Assembly: GCA_018061375.1 (NCBI GenBank)
Contig: JAGOUG010000012.1
Location: 1-20,279, forward strand
Direction of reading: 5' to 3'
DNA length: 20,279 nt
From: Candidatus Saccharimonadota bacterium
GTDB lineage: Bacteria; Patescibacteriota; Saccharimonadia; Saccharimonadales; UBA7683
A program made the translations under genes and the position numbers. Within the stretch, counting starts at the first letter, position 1. Every line of letters starts with the position of its first letter. The notes under the pieces were generated by a model. It was given only the letters and a program-made list of their open reading frames with translations, searched no databases and was not told the DNA's origin. This document shows, in pieces, positions 1 through 6,954 of this stretch.

Positions 1-1
1 A

Positions 2-28
2 TTAGCACTCTTGACATGAGAGTGCTAA
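2..28 (+). promoter_or_regulatory. CIRCE operator (HrcA binding site)
   Basis: A perfect inverted repeat, TTAGCACTC at 2-10 and GAGTGCTAA at 20-28, is separated by exactly nine bases. This matches the CIRCE consensus bound by the heat-shock repressor HrcA. The nine-base spacer contains TTGACA (11-16), which is also the -35 of the dnaK promoter, so repressor binding would directly block RNA polymerase. No hrcA gene is in the window, so its presence elsewhere is inferred. Confidence 0.97.
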
Positions 29-40
29 TTTTTGTATGAT
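11..40 (+). promoter_or_regulatory. dnaK sigma70-type promoter
   Basis: The -35 TTGACA (11-16) and -10 TATGAT (35-40) are separated by 18 bases. Transcription should start near 47, giving a leader of about 70 bases that ends in a clear Shine-Dalgarno AGGAG (104-108), nine bases before the ATG. The -35 lies inside the CIRCE spacer. dnaK therefore has a real leader and ribosome binding site, unlike most first genes here. Confidence 0.85.
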
Positions 41-117
41 AGAATAGTATTAGCAATGTCAGCTATAGACTGCTAAATATAGTAAATTGATGTTAAGTCT
101 AAAAGGAGAACTAATAA

Positions 118-2043
118 ATGGGTAAAATTATTGGTATAGATCTGGGAACAACTAACTCAGCAGTTGCAGTTATGCAGGCTGGGTCACCAGAAATTATTAC
201 AAATGTAGAAGGTAATCGAACGACACCAAGTGTGGTTGCGGTTAAAAAAGACAAGGGCGGTAAAGAAGAGCGTCTTGTTGGTGCAACTGCCAATCGTCAG
301 CGCGTGACTAACCCTGAAAACACTATTTTTGGAGTAAAGCGTCTGATTGGACGTAAATTTAGTGATAAAGAAGTTCAGAACGACCACGACATTATGCCGT
401 ATAAGATTGTTAAAAAAGGCAACGGTGTTGCGGTAGAAATGTCAGGTACTGAATATACACCTGAAGAAGTTTCTGCAATGATTCTTTCTAAAATTAAGGC
501 AGATGCTGAGGCATTCCTTGGCGAAACCGTCAATGAAGCGGTTATAACCGTACCTGCTTACTTTGATGATTCACAGCGCCAGGCTACAAAAGATGCCGGT
601 AAAATTGCTGGTCTTGAAGTTAAGCGTATTATTAACGAACCTACCGCCGCTGCGCTTGCTTACGGGCTTGATAAAAAGGGTAAGAACGAGACCGTGGTCG
701 TCTTCGACCTTGGTGGCGGTACCTTCGATGTATCAGTGCTAGAACTCGGCGATGGTGTTTTTGAAGTGAAAAGTACTAATGGCGATACTCACCTTGGTGG
801 CGAAGACTTCGATAATAAGATCGTAAACCACTTTTTGGACGAAATTAAGAAGGAACACTCTAAGGATCTTCGTAGTAACGCAATGGCAATGCAGCGTCTT
901 AAAGAAGAAGCTGAAAAAGCCAAGAAGGAACTTTCAACAGCTCAGGCTGCAGAAATTAATCTTCCATTTCTAGACCAAGCAGATGATGGTCCAATAAACT
1001 TCGAGTACACTCTTACACGGGCAAAACTTGAAGATCTCGTAAAAGACTTTATTGAACGAACAGCAAAACCATGCGAAAAAGCACTTAAAGACGCAAAACT
1101 TACCGCAAAAGACGTTGATGAGGTAATTCTTGTCGGTGGTATGACGCGTATGCCTGCAGTTATAGAGCAGGTTAAGAAGATTTTTGGCAAAGAACCACTT
1201 AAGGGTGTAAACCCAGACGAGGTTGTTGCCGTTGGTGCTGCAATTCAGGCTGGTGTACTTGCTGGTGATGTAAAGGACGTACTTCTACTAGACGTAACTC
1301 CACTTTCACTCGGTATTGAGACTATGGGTTCAGTTACAACGAAGCTAATAGAACGTAACACCACTATTCCAACCAGTAAGTCAGAAACATTCTCAACCGC
1401 AGCTGATAGTCAACCACAGGTAGAGATTCATGTACTTCAGGGTGAGCGTGAAATGTCAGCAGACAACAAATCACTCGGACGTTTTGTACTTGATGGTATT
1501 GCACCCGCACCACGTGGTGTGCCACAAATTGAAGTTACCTTTAACCTAGACGCAAACGGAATTTTAAATGTCACCGCTAAGGACAAGGGTACTGGAAAAG
1601 AACAGTCTATCACTATTCAAAACTCTGGTAACCTGAGTAAAGAAGATGTCGAAAAGGCACAAAAAGAAGCTGAGGCACATGCCGAGGAAGACAAGAAGAA
1701 GCGTGATGCGGCAGAAGCGAAGAACCTTCTAGAAAACGCAATCTACCAAGCTCAGAAGATGCCTGATGAATATAAAGATAAGATTTCTGACGAAGATAAG
1801 AAGGTGATTGAAGAAGCGGTTGAAGAAGCAAAGAAGCATTCTGACGCAACTGATAAAGAAGAAATTGAAGCGGCAGCAAAAGAGTTGATGGACAAAATTC
1901 AGCCAATCGGTGCAAAAATGTACGAAGAGGCCGCGAAGGAATCTGAAAACAGCGAGGAAAGTTCCAAGGGTGAAGAAAAAACAAAAGAAGATGAAGCCGT
2001 AGAAGGTGAAGTAGTCGAAGACGACAAAAAAGAGAAGAAGTAA
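118..2043 (+). CDS. dnaK: Hsp70 chaperone DnaK
   Basis: Full-length Hsp70 of 641 residues, the usual size. It is an ATP-driven cytosolic chaperone working with DnaJ (encoded at 3331) and GrpE (not in the window). The ATPase domain shows the phosphate-1 loop GIDLGTTNS (6-14), VPAYF (145-149), NEPTAAALAYGLD (173-185), the second phosphate loop FDLGGGTFDV (196-205) and a GGMTRMP motif near 340. The substrate-binding domain follows, then a helical lid and a long acidic, lysine-rich tail ending in VEGEVVEDD plus a short basic end. Residues about 78-105 contain the roughly 22-residue insertion typical of diderm DnaKs and absent from Bacillus-type DnaK. The start is supported by AGGAG nine bases upstream. 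Control is by CIRCE/HrcA. Confidence 0.98.
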   Translation: MGKIIGIDLGTTNSAVAVMQAGSPEIITNVEGNRTTPSVVAVKKDKGGKEERLVGATANRQRVTNPENTIFGVKRLIGRKFSDKEVQNDHDIMPYKIVKKGNGVAVEMSGTEYTPEEVSAMILSKIKADAEAFLGETVNEAVITVPAYFDDSQRQATKDAGKIAGLEVKRIINEPTAAALAYGLDKKGKNETVVVFDLGGGTFDVSVLELGDGVFEVKSTNGDTHLGGEDFDNKIVNHFLDEIKKEHSKDLRSNAMAMQRLKEEAEKAKKELSTAQAAEINLPFLDQADDGPINFEYTLTRAKLEDLVKDFIERTAKPCEKALKDAKLTAKDVDEVILVGGMTRMPAVIEQVKKIFGKEPLKGVNPDEVVAVGAAIQAGVLAGDVKDVLLLDVTPLSLGIETMGSVTTKLIERNTTIPTSKSETFSTAADSQPQVEIHVLQGEREMSADNKSLGRFVLDGIAPAPRGVPQIEVTFNLDANGILNVTAKDKGTGKEQSITIQNSGNLSKEDVEKAQKEAEAHAEEDKKKRDAAEAKNLLENAIYQAQKMPDEYKDKISDEDKKVIEEAVEEAKKHSDATDKEEIEAAAKELMDKIQPIGAKMYEEAAKESENSEESSKGEEKTKEDEAVEGEVVEDDKKEKK

Positions 2044-2055
2044 ACTACATTCGTC

Positions 2056-2082
2056 GTCATTCCCGCGGAGGCGGGAATCCAG
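2056..2082. repeat. extragenic palindromic repeat, GTCATTCCCGC type
   Basis: The stem ATTCCCGC (2059-2066) pairs perfectly with GCGGGAAT (2071-2078) around a GGAG loop, with the conserved flank GTC before it and CCAG after it. Read on the minus strand it gives the WIPASAGMT-type peptide that often produces spurious ORF calls. It sits directly behind the dnaK stop and directly in front of the -10 element of the next gene. There is no U-tract, so it is a poor terminator but could stabilise the 3' end of the dnaK mRNA. A related element lies at 4443-4470. Confidence 0.75.
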
Positions 2083-2095
2083 TACAATGGATAGC
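2083..2095 (+). promoter_or_regulatory. -10 element placed for a leaderless VKOR mRNA
   Basis: TACAAT (2083-2088) ends seven bases before the ATG at 2096. The upstream in-frame ATG at 2087 overlaps this hexamer and would not be in a transcript made from it. No Shine-Dalgarno precedes either ATG. No convincing -35 is seen. Confidence 0.45.
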
Positions 2096-2698
2096 ATGAA
2101 GAAATTTACAAAACCAACGTTTAAACAAGTATTTCCCTGGGTCCTCACAATTGGAGGGATCCTCGGATTGCTTGCAGCCGGTATCTTAACAGCAGAGAAG
2201 TTGCACTTGGCGGCAAATCCAGACTACGTTCCAAGTTGTAGTATTAGCCCTGTCGTGGCTTGTTCTCCGGTCATTACATCTCCGCAGGCATCTGCATTCG
2301 GGTTCCCAAATCCGTTTCTCGGTCTCGCCGGGTTCGCAATGGTTTGGACGGTTGGCATGATGTTATTTGCGGGGGGTACCATTAAGAAGAAGTGGTTCTG
2401 GTGGTGCTTTCAGGCGGGGTCACTGTTCGGAATGTTCTTCATCGGTTGGTTAATTAATGAGGCGTTGTATGATATCGGCAAGCTCTGCATCTATTGTATG
2501 CTCGTCTGGGCAGTTACTATTCCAATATTCTGGACCACACTCACCTTCAACCTCCGCGAAAAAAATATAGTAATAAAAGGTAAAGTAGGTGAGTTATTGG
2601 CCCAGAACCCCGGTAAGTTAATTGCGCTGAGCTACTTACTCGTTGTGGGGCTGATTATTACACGGTTCTCAGACTACTTTTACTCACTAATAGGATAA
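2096..2698 (+). CDS. VKOR-family membrane thiol oxidoreductase
   Basis: A 200-residue integral membrane protein of the vitamin K epoxide reductase family. It re-oxidises partner thioredoxin-like proteins using quinone and so drives disulfide formation outside the membrane. The first helix (about 12-33) is followed by an external loop with Cys48 and Cys56 and a conserved Ser at 65. Further helices lead to the active-site CIYC (Cys131, Cys134) at the start of the fourth helix. It is a lone VKOR without the fused thioredoxin domain seen in many bacterial homologues, so its DsbA-like partner must be encoded elsewhere. I chose the ATG at 2096 over 2087 because 2087 overlaps a likely -10 element. 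It sits unusually between dnaK and dnaJ. Confidence 0.88.
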   Translation: MKKFTKPTFKQVFPWVLTIGGILGLLAAGILTAEKLHLAANPDYVPSCSISPVVACSPVITSPQASAFGFPNPFLGLAGFAMVWTVGMMLFAGGTIKKKWFWWCFQAGSLFGMFFIGWLINEALYDIGKLCIYCMLVWAVTIPIFWTTLTFNLREKNIVIKGKVGELLAQNPGKLIALSYLLVVGLIITRFSDYFYSLIG

Positions 2699-2707
2699 TT
2701 TACACAC
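2694..2707 (+). promoter_or_regulatory. possible -10 element before the LysE-family gene
   Basis: GATAAT (2694-2699) overlaps the end of the VKOR gene and ends eight bases before the ATG at 2708. There is no TGn extension, no clear -35 and no Shine-Dalgarno. Transcription from upstream is also possible. Confidence 0.35.
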
Positions 2708-3331
2708 ATGAGAGAATTTTTACTCGTAGCAGGAATACATTTAATGGCGGTCATGGCCCCGGGACCTGACTTTGCAATGGTGCTGAGAAATTCAGTTGTG
2801 TATTCACGTAGGGTCGGTATATTTGCAGCGATCGGTTTGGCACTTGGTATTCTGCTGCATGTAACGTACTCTCTACTCGGTATCGGCTTAATAATCTCCC
2901 AGTCAATTATGTTATTTAACATCATAAAATGGCTAGGTGCCGGTTACCTTATATATGTTGGTTTTAAATCTTTGTTTGCAAAGAAATCATTTGAATCTGA
3001 ACAGGGCGAACCGTCAGAGCAAAAGACATTGTCCGATACTCAGGCTATCAAGATGGGCTTTTTAACAAATGCTTTAAACCCAAAAGCAACTTTGTTCTTT
3101 TTGGCGTTATTCACACAGGTAATTAGTGTAGACACTGCGCTTGGCGTAAAGGCGCTATATGGCATGGAAATGGCTGTTGCAACATTTATGTGGTTCGCTT
3201 TTGTTGCAGTGGTATTAACACATTCTAAGGTGAATACTGTATTTTCTAAAATACGATTCCAGCTTGAAAAGGTCTTTGGAGTAATTTTGATTGCACTCGG
3301 AATTAAAGTTGCATTGGGATCGCATAAATAA
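2708..3331 (+). CDS. LysE/RhtB-family amino acid exporter
   Basis: A 207-residue polytopic protein of the LysE/RhtB/ThrE translocator family, whose members export amino acids such as lysine, arginine or homoserine by proton exchange. Seen here: an N-terminal helix with the family motif PGPDF (residues 18-22), the pattern NPKATLFFLALFTQ around residues 121-134, about six predicted membrane segments, and a hydrophilic loop near 95-115. Length is typical. The substrate cannot be told from sequence. The stop codon overlaps the dnaJ start as TAATG, so translation of dnaJ is probably coupled to this gene. Its placement in a heat-shock gene block is unusual. Confidence 0.88.
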   Translation: MREFLLVAGIHLMAVMAPGPDFAMVLRNSVVYSRRVGIFAAIGLALGILLHVTYSLLGIGLIISQSIMLFNIIKWLGAGYLIYVGFKSLFAKKSFESEQGEPSEQKTLSDTQAIKMGFLTNALNPKATLFFLALFTQVISVDTALGVKALYGMEMAVATFMWFAFVAVVLTHSKVNTVFSKIRFQLEKVFGVILIALGIKVALGSHK

Positions 3332-4431
3332 TGGCCAAGCAAGATTATTATGAACTACTCGGAATTTCTAAAGATGCTTCTGCAGATGAAATTAAAAAGG
3401 CATTTCGAAAACTTGCCGTAAAACACCACCCAGACAAAGAAGGTGGTGATGAAGCTAAATTTAAAGAAATTAGTGAAGCATACGAGGTCTTGAAGGATCA
3501 AACGAAACGACAGCGATACGATCAGTTTGGTCACGCTGGTGTTGGTGGTAACGGTGGTGCGCCTGGGGGGAATCCATTTGAAGGATTTGGCGGGCAAGGC
3601 CAAAGCATGCACTTTGATTTTGGAGATGGTGGCCTGGGTGATATCTTCGGCAGCTTCTTTGGTGGCGGGCAAAGCCAGCGCCGATCTGAAGATATGGGTA
3701 GAGATATTCAAACTGAAATTACACTCACGTTTGAAGAAGCCATTTTTGGGCTCGAACGAACGATTAGCCTTTCTATGAACGATGTCTGTACGCACTGTAA
3801 AGGTAAGCGTGCTGAACCAGGCTATGAGCTTAAAACCTGCGAGACTTGCCAAGGTTCAGGTCAGGTAGTACAACAAATGAATACTATTTTTGGTGCAATT
3901 CAGCAGGCTGCTCTATGCCGCGAGTGCGATGGACGAGGTAAAATCCCCGAAAAGGCGTGTACCGTATGTCACGCAACTGGCGTCGAGAGGGTCAAGCAAG
4001 AAATCACTATTAAGATTCCTGCCGGTATAGACGACGGTGCTGTTATACGGCTTCGTGAACACGGCGAGGCTGCCGCGAATGGTAATAAGGGTGATTTGTA
4101 TGTGCAGCTTAATGTGAAGCCGCACAAACACTTCACACGTGAAGGTGATTTAGTGCTTTCAAACGAACATATAGACATGGTAGATGCCGCGCTCGGTACA
4201 GAGATAGCGGTACAAACAGTAGATGGCCCGATTACTATGAAGGTGCCAGCAGGTACGCAGAGTGGTACTGACTTCAAACTTTCTGGTCACGGAGTCCCTC
4301 ATCTGAGAGATAAAAACCGTGGTCCACACATTGTCACTGTGCTTGTAGACACTCCCATTAATCTTTCAAAAGCCCAAAAAGAGATCCTCGAAGGAATCCG
4401 AAGCACTAAGAAAAAAGGCTTCTTCAGCTAG
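3331..4431 (+). CDS. dnaJ: Hsp40 co-chaperone DnaJ
   Basis: A full-length type I DnaJ of 366 residues that stimulates the DnaK ATPase and delivers substrates. It has a J domain (about 4-68) with the catalytic HPD at 33-35, a Gly/Phe-rich linker (about 70-113), a zinc-finger region with four Cys pairs (C153/C156, C170/C173, C196/C199, C210/C213), and two C-terminal beta-barrel substrate domains. The first finger repeat reads CTHCKGKR and the fourth CTVCHATG, so both depart from CxxCxGxG but keep all zinc-binding cysteines. The start codon overlaps the preceding stop by one base. No separate CIRCE precedes it, so expression probably depends on read-through from upstream or on weak internal promoters. 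Confidence 0.98.
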   Translation: MAKQDYYELLGISKDASADEIKKAFRKLAVKHHPDKEGGDEAKFKEISEAYEVLKDQTKRQRYDQFGHAGVGGNGGAPGGNPFEGFGGQGQSMHFDFGDGGLGDIFGSFFGGGQSQRRSEDMGRDIQTEITLTFEEAIFGLERTISLSMNDVCTHCKGKRAEPGYELKTCETCQGSGQVVQQMNTIFGAIQQAALCRECDGRGKIPEKACTVCHATGVERVKQEITIKIPAGIDDGAVIRLREHGEAAANGNKGDLYVQLNVKPHKHFTREGDLVLSNEHIDMVDAALGTEIAVQTVDGPITMKVPAGTQSGTDFKLSGHGVPHLRDKNRGPHIVTVLVDTPINLSKAQKEILEGIRSTKKKGFFS

Positions 4432-4442
4432 TTTCATTTTGT

Positions 4443-4470
4443 GTCATCCCGGACTTGATCTGGGACCCAG
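4443..4470. repeat. extragenic palindromic repeat, GTCATCCCGGA type
   Basis: TCCCGGA (4447-4453) pairs with TCTGGGA (4459-4465), with one G-U pair, around CTTGA. It has the same flanks (GTCA before, CCCAGT after) as the repeat at 2056-2082. It lies just after the dnaJ stop and upstream of the strong terminator. Confidence 0.65.
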
Positions 4471-4481
4471 TCATATAAACC

Positions 4482-4511
4482 AAAAGTGCCGCTGTAATAG
4501 CGGCACTTTTT
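4482..4511. terminator. bidirectional intrinsic terminator
   Basis: A perfect 12-bp stem, AAAAGTGCCGCT (4482-4493) and AGCGGCACTTTT (4499-4510), closes a GTAAT loop, with T-runs on both strands. It serves dnaJ on the plus strand and the convergent DUF4870 gene on the minus strand. Confidence 0.93.
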
Positions 4512-4528
4512 AAATAGTCTTAGGAAGA

Positions 4529-4888
4529 CTATTTTACAATCTGGATTTCACCAATAAGCGGAAGTTTCTCCATCTTACCGTTAATTGCATTAATAATACC
4601 GATAATTGCAAGAACAAAGCTACCAATTGCTACAACTGGTAGAATTATGAACCAGCCGATGATCGGTAGAATACTACCAACCGTGCTACCGATAAAGCTC
4701 AGAATGAACAGGTTTATAGCTTGCTTAGCGTGGAACTGTGCAAACGCAGAGTCTTTAGCTACAAGTAGTGGTATAAGGAACAAAATTCCAATGTAGCCAA
4801 TGGCTGCATATATCTTGTTATCTTCAACGTCTTTAGTTTGTGCCTCTGGCTTAACTGCCTTTGGTGCTGATTTTTTTGCTTCTGCCAT
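4529..4888 (-). CDS. DUF4870/Tic20-like small membrane protein
   Basis: A 119-residue protein with a polar Lys/Ala-rich N-terminus (about 1-25) followed by three or four hydrophobic segments. It contains the recognisable pattern FAQFHAKQAINLFI (about 49-62) that marks the DUF4870/Tic20-like family of bacterial membrane proteins, for which no biochemical function is established. The start is supported by the Shine-Dalgarno AAGGAA (4900 to 4895 on this strand), six bases before the ATG. It is convergent with dnaJ and shares its terminator, and it is divergent from the ATP-grasp operon. Confidence 0.8.
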   Translation of the reverse strand: MAEAKKSAPKAVKPEAQTKDVEDNKIYAAIGYIGILFLIPLLVAKDSAFAQFHAKQAINLFILSFIGSTVGSILPIIGWFIILPVVAIGSFVLAIIGIINAINGKMEKLPLIGEIQIVK

Positions 4889-4894
4889 GATAAA

Positions 4895-4934
4895 TTCCTT
4901 ATCTGTATTAGTATTTCTGCACCTATAATGTCAA
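4895..4934 (-). promoter_or_regulatory. promoter and ribosome binding site of the DUF4870 gene
   Basis: On the minus strand TTGACA (4934-4929) is followed after 16 bases by ACTAAT (4912-4907) and then by AAGGAA (4900-4895). The -35 is perfect and the -10 is weak. This gives a short-leadered transcript with a true Shine-Dalgarno. Confidence 0.5.
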
Positions 4935-4970
4935 ATTTATATATAAAACACAATGTCTTGGTTACTACCA

Positions 4971-5008
4971 TTGACTTTACATGCATAAATATGCTATAAT
5001 ATACACAT
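4971..5008 (+). promoter_or_regulatory. promoter of the ATP-grasp operon
   Basis: TTGACT (4971-4976), an 18-base spacer and TATAAT (4995-5000) preceded by TGC form an extended -10 promoter. The hexamer ends eight bases before the ATG at 5009, so the first transcribed base should fall at or just before the start codon. There is no Shine-Dalgarno. A 12-bp inverted repeat, GCATA-AA-TATGC (4983-4994), fills the downstream part of the spacer and abuts the -10. Confidence 0.85.
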
Positions 5009-6043
5009 ATGAGTACATCAGTAAAGCCAGTAATTGGAGTGCATGTCATCAAAGATCCGGAAGCCGGTGGTGTCTTTGTTCGGCAGGCCTTAGATCAGGG
5101 TAATTTTTTACCGGTACTACGTGAGCGTGGGCTGGATGTAGTAGTTACGAACAAGGCCTCGTTTGATAAGGGTGGAGTCTGGCTATCACCTAGCGTTACT
5201 AAAGACGGGGAGCTGTCTTTTTCAGAGGAGCATGCAGCAGTGGATGGCTTAGTAGCGGTCTATAGCCGGGTTGTGTTGTCGCATCCGTACATCGACACTA
5301 TTGGTGTCCCTCAACTCAATCCGACATCAGTAAAAGAATATGGCCGCAGTAAGTCTAATATGATTGGAAGTTTTGGTGAACTGGGTATACCTACGTCTGT
5401 AGTTAGTGATGAGTCGCTTGATGATTTAGATCTCGAAAACTTTGAAGATTTTGTAGTAAAACCTGCCAATGGGAGGCTCGGTGCTGGTTTTCAGAGAGTT
5501 TCACGCCAAGATGTTGTGAGTACTTTGGAACATGTTTTTTCATCTAATCAAAAAGCTGAATGCGTAGTACAGCCGTACCTTGGTGTTGGAAAGATTTCAG
5601 GTGGAATAGTTGGTGTGAGCAAAGAGGACCAGGCCCTGATCGAGCTGGCACGCCAAAACAATGTTCCATCTGAACTACGAATATTCGTAATAAAAAATTC
5701 TACTGGCTGCCAGACCATCCCTGTATTACGAATAGCAGCCAAAGATACGCAGTATCTGGACGGTAACGATGTATATGTTGATGTTGAGCTTACCCAAGAC
5801 GTGGATGTGTCATTGTGCGAGTATTCTGCTGTAATTGTTGGGCAAACTGCACAAACTATTGGTACAGAGTCTCCAATAGTGGCCGCGGTTGATTATCTGT
5901 ATGACGGTAATCAGTATTGGGTCATGGAGGCTAACTTCAGAACTCCTACGCTCCCCCAAACTTCCTCTAACCCTCATACCGCAAAGCATATATACCCTGT
6001 CATAGCTGATACACTATATGAAATGAATGGAGGTGGGCAATGA
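5009..6043 (+). CDS. divergent ATP-grasp ligase, first gene of the cluster
   Basis: A 344-residue protein that I assign to the ATP-grasp superfamily by layout rather than strong identity. Seen: an N-terminal alpha/beta pre-ATP-grasp region (1-115), an ATP-binding Lys and glycine loop, KPANGRLGAGF (151-161), the strand ELRIFVI (222-228), and a C-terminal metal-binding Glu/Asn motif, MEANFRTP (307-314). ATP-grasp enzymes activate a carboxylate as acyl-phosphate and join it to an amine or thiol. The substrate is unknown. There is no Shine-Dalgarno; the ATG is set by the -10 at 4995-5000. It overlaps the next gene by ATGA, so the two are translationally coupled. It is the least RimK-like of the four ligases here. 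Confidence 0.75.
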   Translation: MSTSVKPVIGVHVIKDPEAGGVFVRQALDQGNFLPVLRERGLDVVVTNKASFDKGGVWLSPSVTKDGELSFSEEHAAVDGLVAVYSRVVLSHPYIDTIGVPQLNPTSVKEYGRSKSNMIGSFGELGIPTSVVSDESLDDLDLENFEDFVVKPANGRLGAGFQRVSRQDVVSTLEHVFSSNQKAECVVQPYLGVGKISGGIVGVSKEDQALIELARQNNVPSELRIFVIKNSTGCQTIPVLRIAAKDTQYLDGNDVYVDVELTQDVDVSLCEYSAVIVGQTAQTIGTESPIVAAVDYLYDGNQYWVMEANFRTPTLPQTSSNPHTAKHIYPVIADTLYEMNGGGQ

Positions 6044-6954
6044 ACAAGCCAATACTCGTGCTATTTAGTTTTAAAAGCCATAGATTTGGCTATATAGAAA
6101 AACTTTTTGCCACACTAGAACAACGGGCGCAGAGTCACTCGCTAACCCTTAAAAGAGGCGCACTTAAAGAGCTGCACATAGTCATTAAAAACAACACACT
6201 TTCAGTATTCGACCCGATTAATCAGATGAATCTCAATGAGTTTGGGCTTGTCTACTTTGAGCTTTGGTATAAGTCACCACAACAGGCGCTCGCTGCGGCT
6301 TTATATTGTGATCGAAATAATATCCCGTACTTTAGTGAAGAGCTTAAGAATATGATTCCACTCACTAAAGTTGGCGAGATTGCAAAGCTTGCAGATAACA
6401 GCGTACCTATTGTGGACACGTTTACCAGTAGTAATCGTCAAATTAAGCAGGTGTTTAGTTCCGATGATAGACCGTTCGACTTTCCATTCATACTTAAGGA
6501 CGCCGAGGGCTATGGTGGTAATAATAACTTCCTAGTAAAAGACTTTAATCAGCTTCGTAAACTGCTTTCAGATTACAAATCAGTAACTTTTATTGCGCAG
6601 AAGTTTATACCTAACAACTGTGACTATCGTTGTTTGGTACTAGGTAACGAAGTCGTGTTAGTGCTTAAACGTTCACGAATTGGTAATGATACCCACCTGA
6701 ATAACACTTCACAAGGGGCGGATGGCGAGATTGTGCCAGTAGGCTCACTTCCACAAAAGGCACTACGCGATGCAGTTAATGCGGCGCAGGTACTTGGTAG
6801 AGGCTCATTTGCTGGTGTTGATCTGATTATTGATTCTCAAACTGGTGAACATTATATTTTGGAAGTAAACCAGACACCGCAAATTGAAATTGGTGCAGAT
6901 GTTGATTCAAAAATGGATGCTCTTCTGAGCTACATAAGAAAGAGGGCAATATAA
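6040..6954 (+). CDS. RimK-like ATP-grasp ligase
   Basis: A 304-residue protein of the RimK/glutathione-synthetase-like ATP-grasp group. Seen: the nucleotide-binding Lys in FILKDAEGYGGNNNFLV (about 150-166), the hinge region AQKFIPNNCDYR (186-197), a loop THLNNTSQG (218-226) where classical RimK has NTHQGG, and the metal-binding ILEVNQTPQI (273-282). It is clearly paralogous to the ligase part of the next gene, sharing the DYR, THLNNTS, AGVD and LEVNQ blocks. The start has a good Shine-Dalgarno GGAGG (6029-6033) and overlaps the previous gene by four bases. It probably adds an amino acid, perhaps glutamate, to a protein or peptide carboxylate. The substrate is not identified. Confidence 0.88.
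   Translation: MNKPILVLFSFKSHRFGYIEKLFATLEQRAQSHSLTLKRGALKELHIVIKNNTLSVFDPINQMNLNEFGLVYFELWYKSPQQALAAALYCDRNNIPYFSEELKNMIPLTKVGEIAKLADNSVPIVDTFTSSNRQIKQVFSSDDRPFDFPFILKDAEGYGGNNNFLVKDFNQLRKLLSDYKSVTFIAQKFIPNNCDYRCLVLGNEVVLVLKRSRIGNDTHLNNTSQGADGEIVPVGSLPQKALRDAVNAAQVLGRGSFAGVDLIIDSQTGEHYILEVNQTPQIEIGADVDSKMDALLSYIRKRAI

Noticed and set aside
1899..2087. Minus-strand open frame beginning MYWIPASAGMTT
   Set aside because: Its start is the translated extragenic palindrome at 2056-2082 and the rest is antisense to the dnaK tail; there is no family match or ribosome site.
1613..2148. Long minus-strand open frames antisense to the dnaK 3' end
   Set aside because: They arise from the Lys/Glu-rich dnaK lid codons read backwards (Phe/Leu/Ser-rich), with no conserved motif.
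3355..4277. Several open frames on the minus strand and a second plus-strand frame inside dnaJ
   Set aside because: They overlap the well-supported dnaJ along their full length and have compositions typical of shadow frames.
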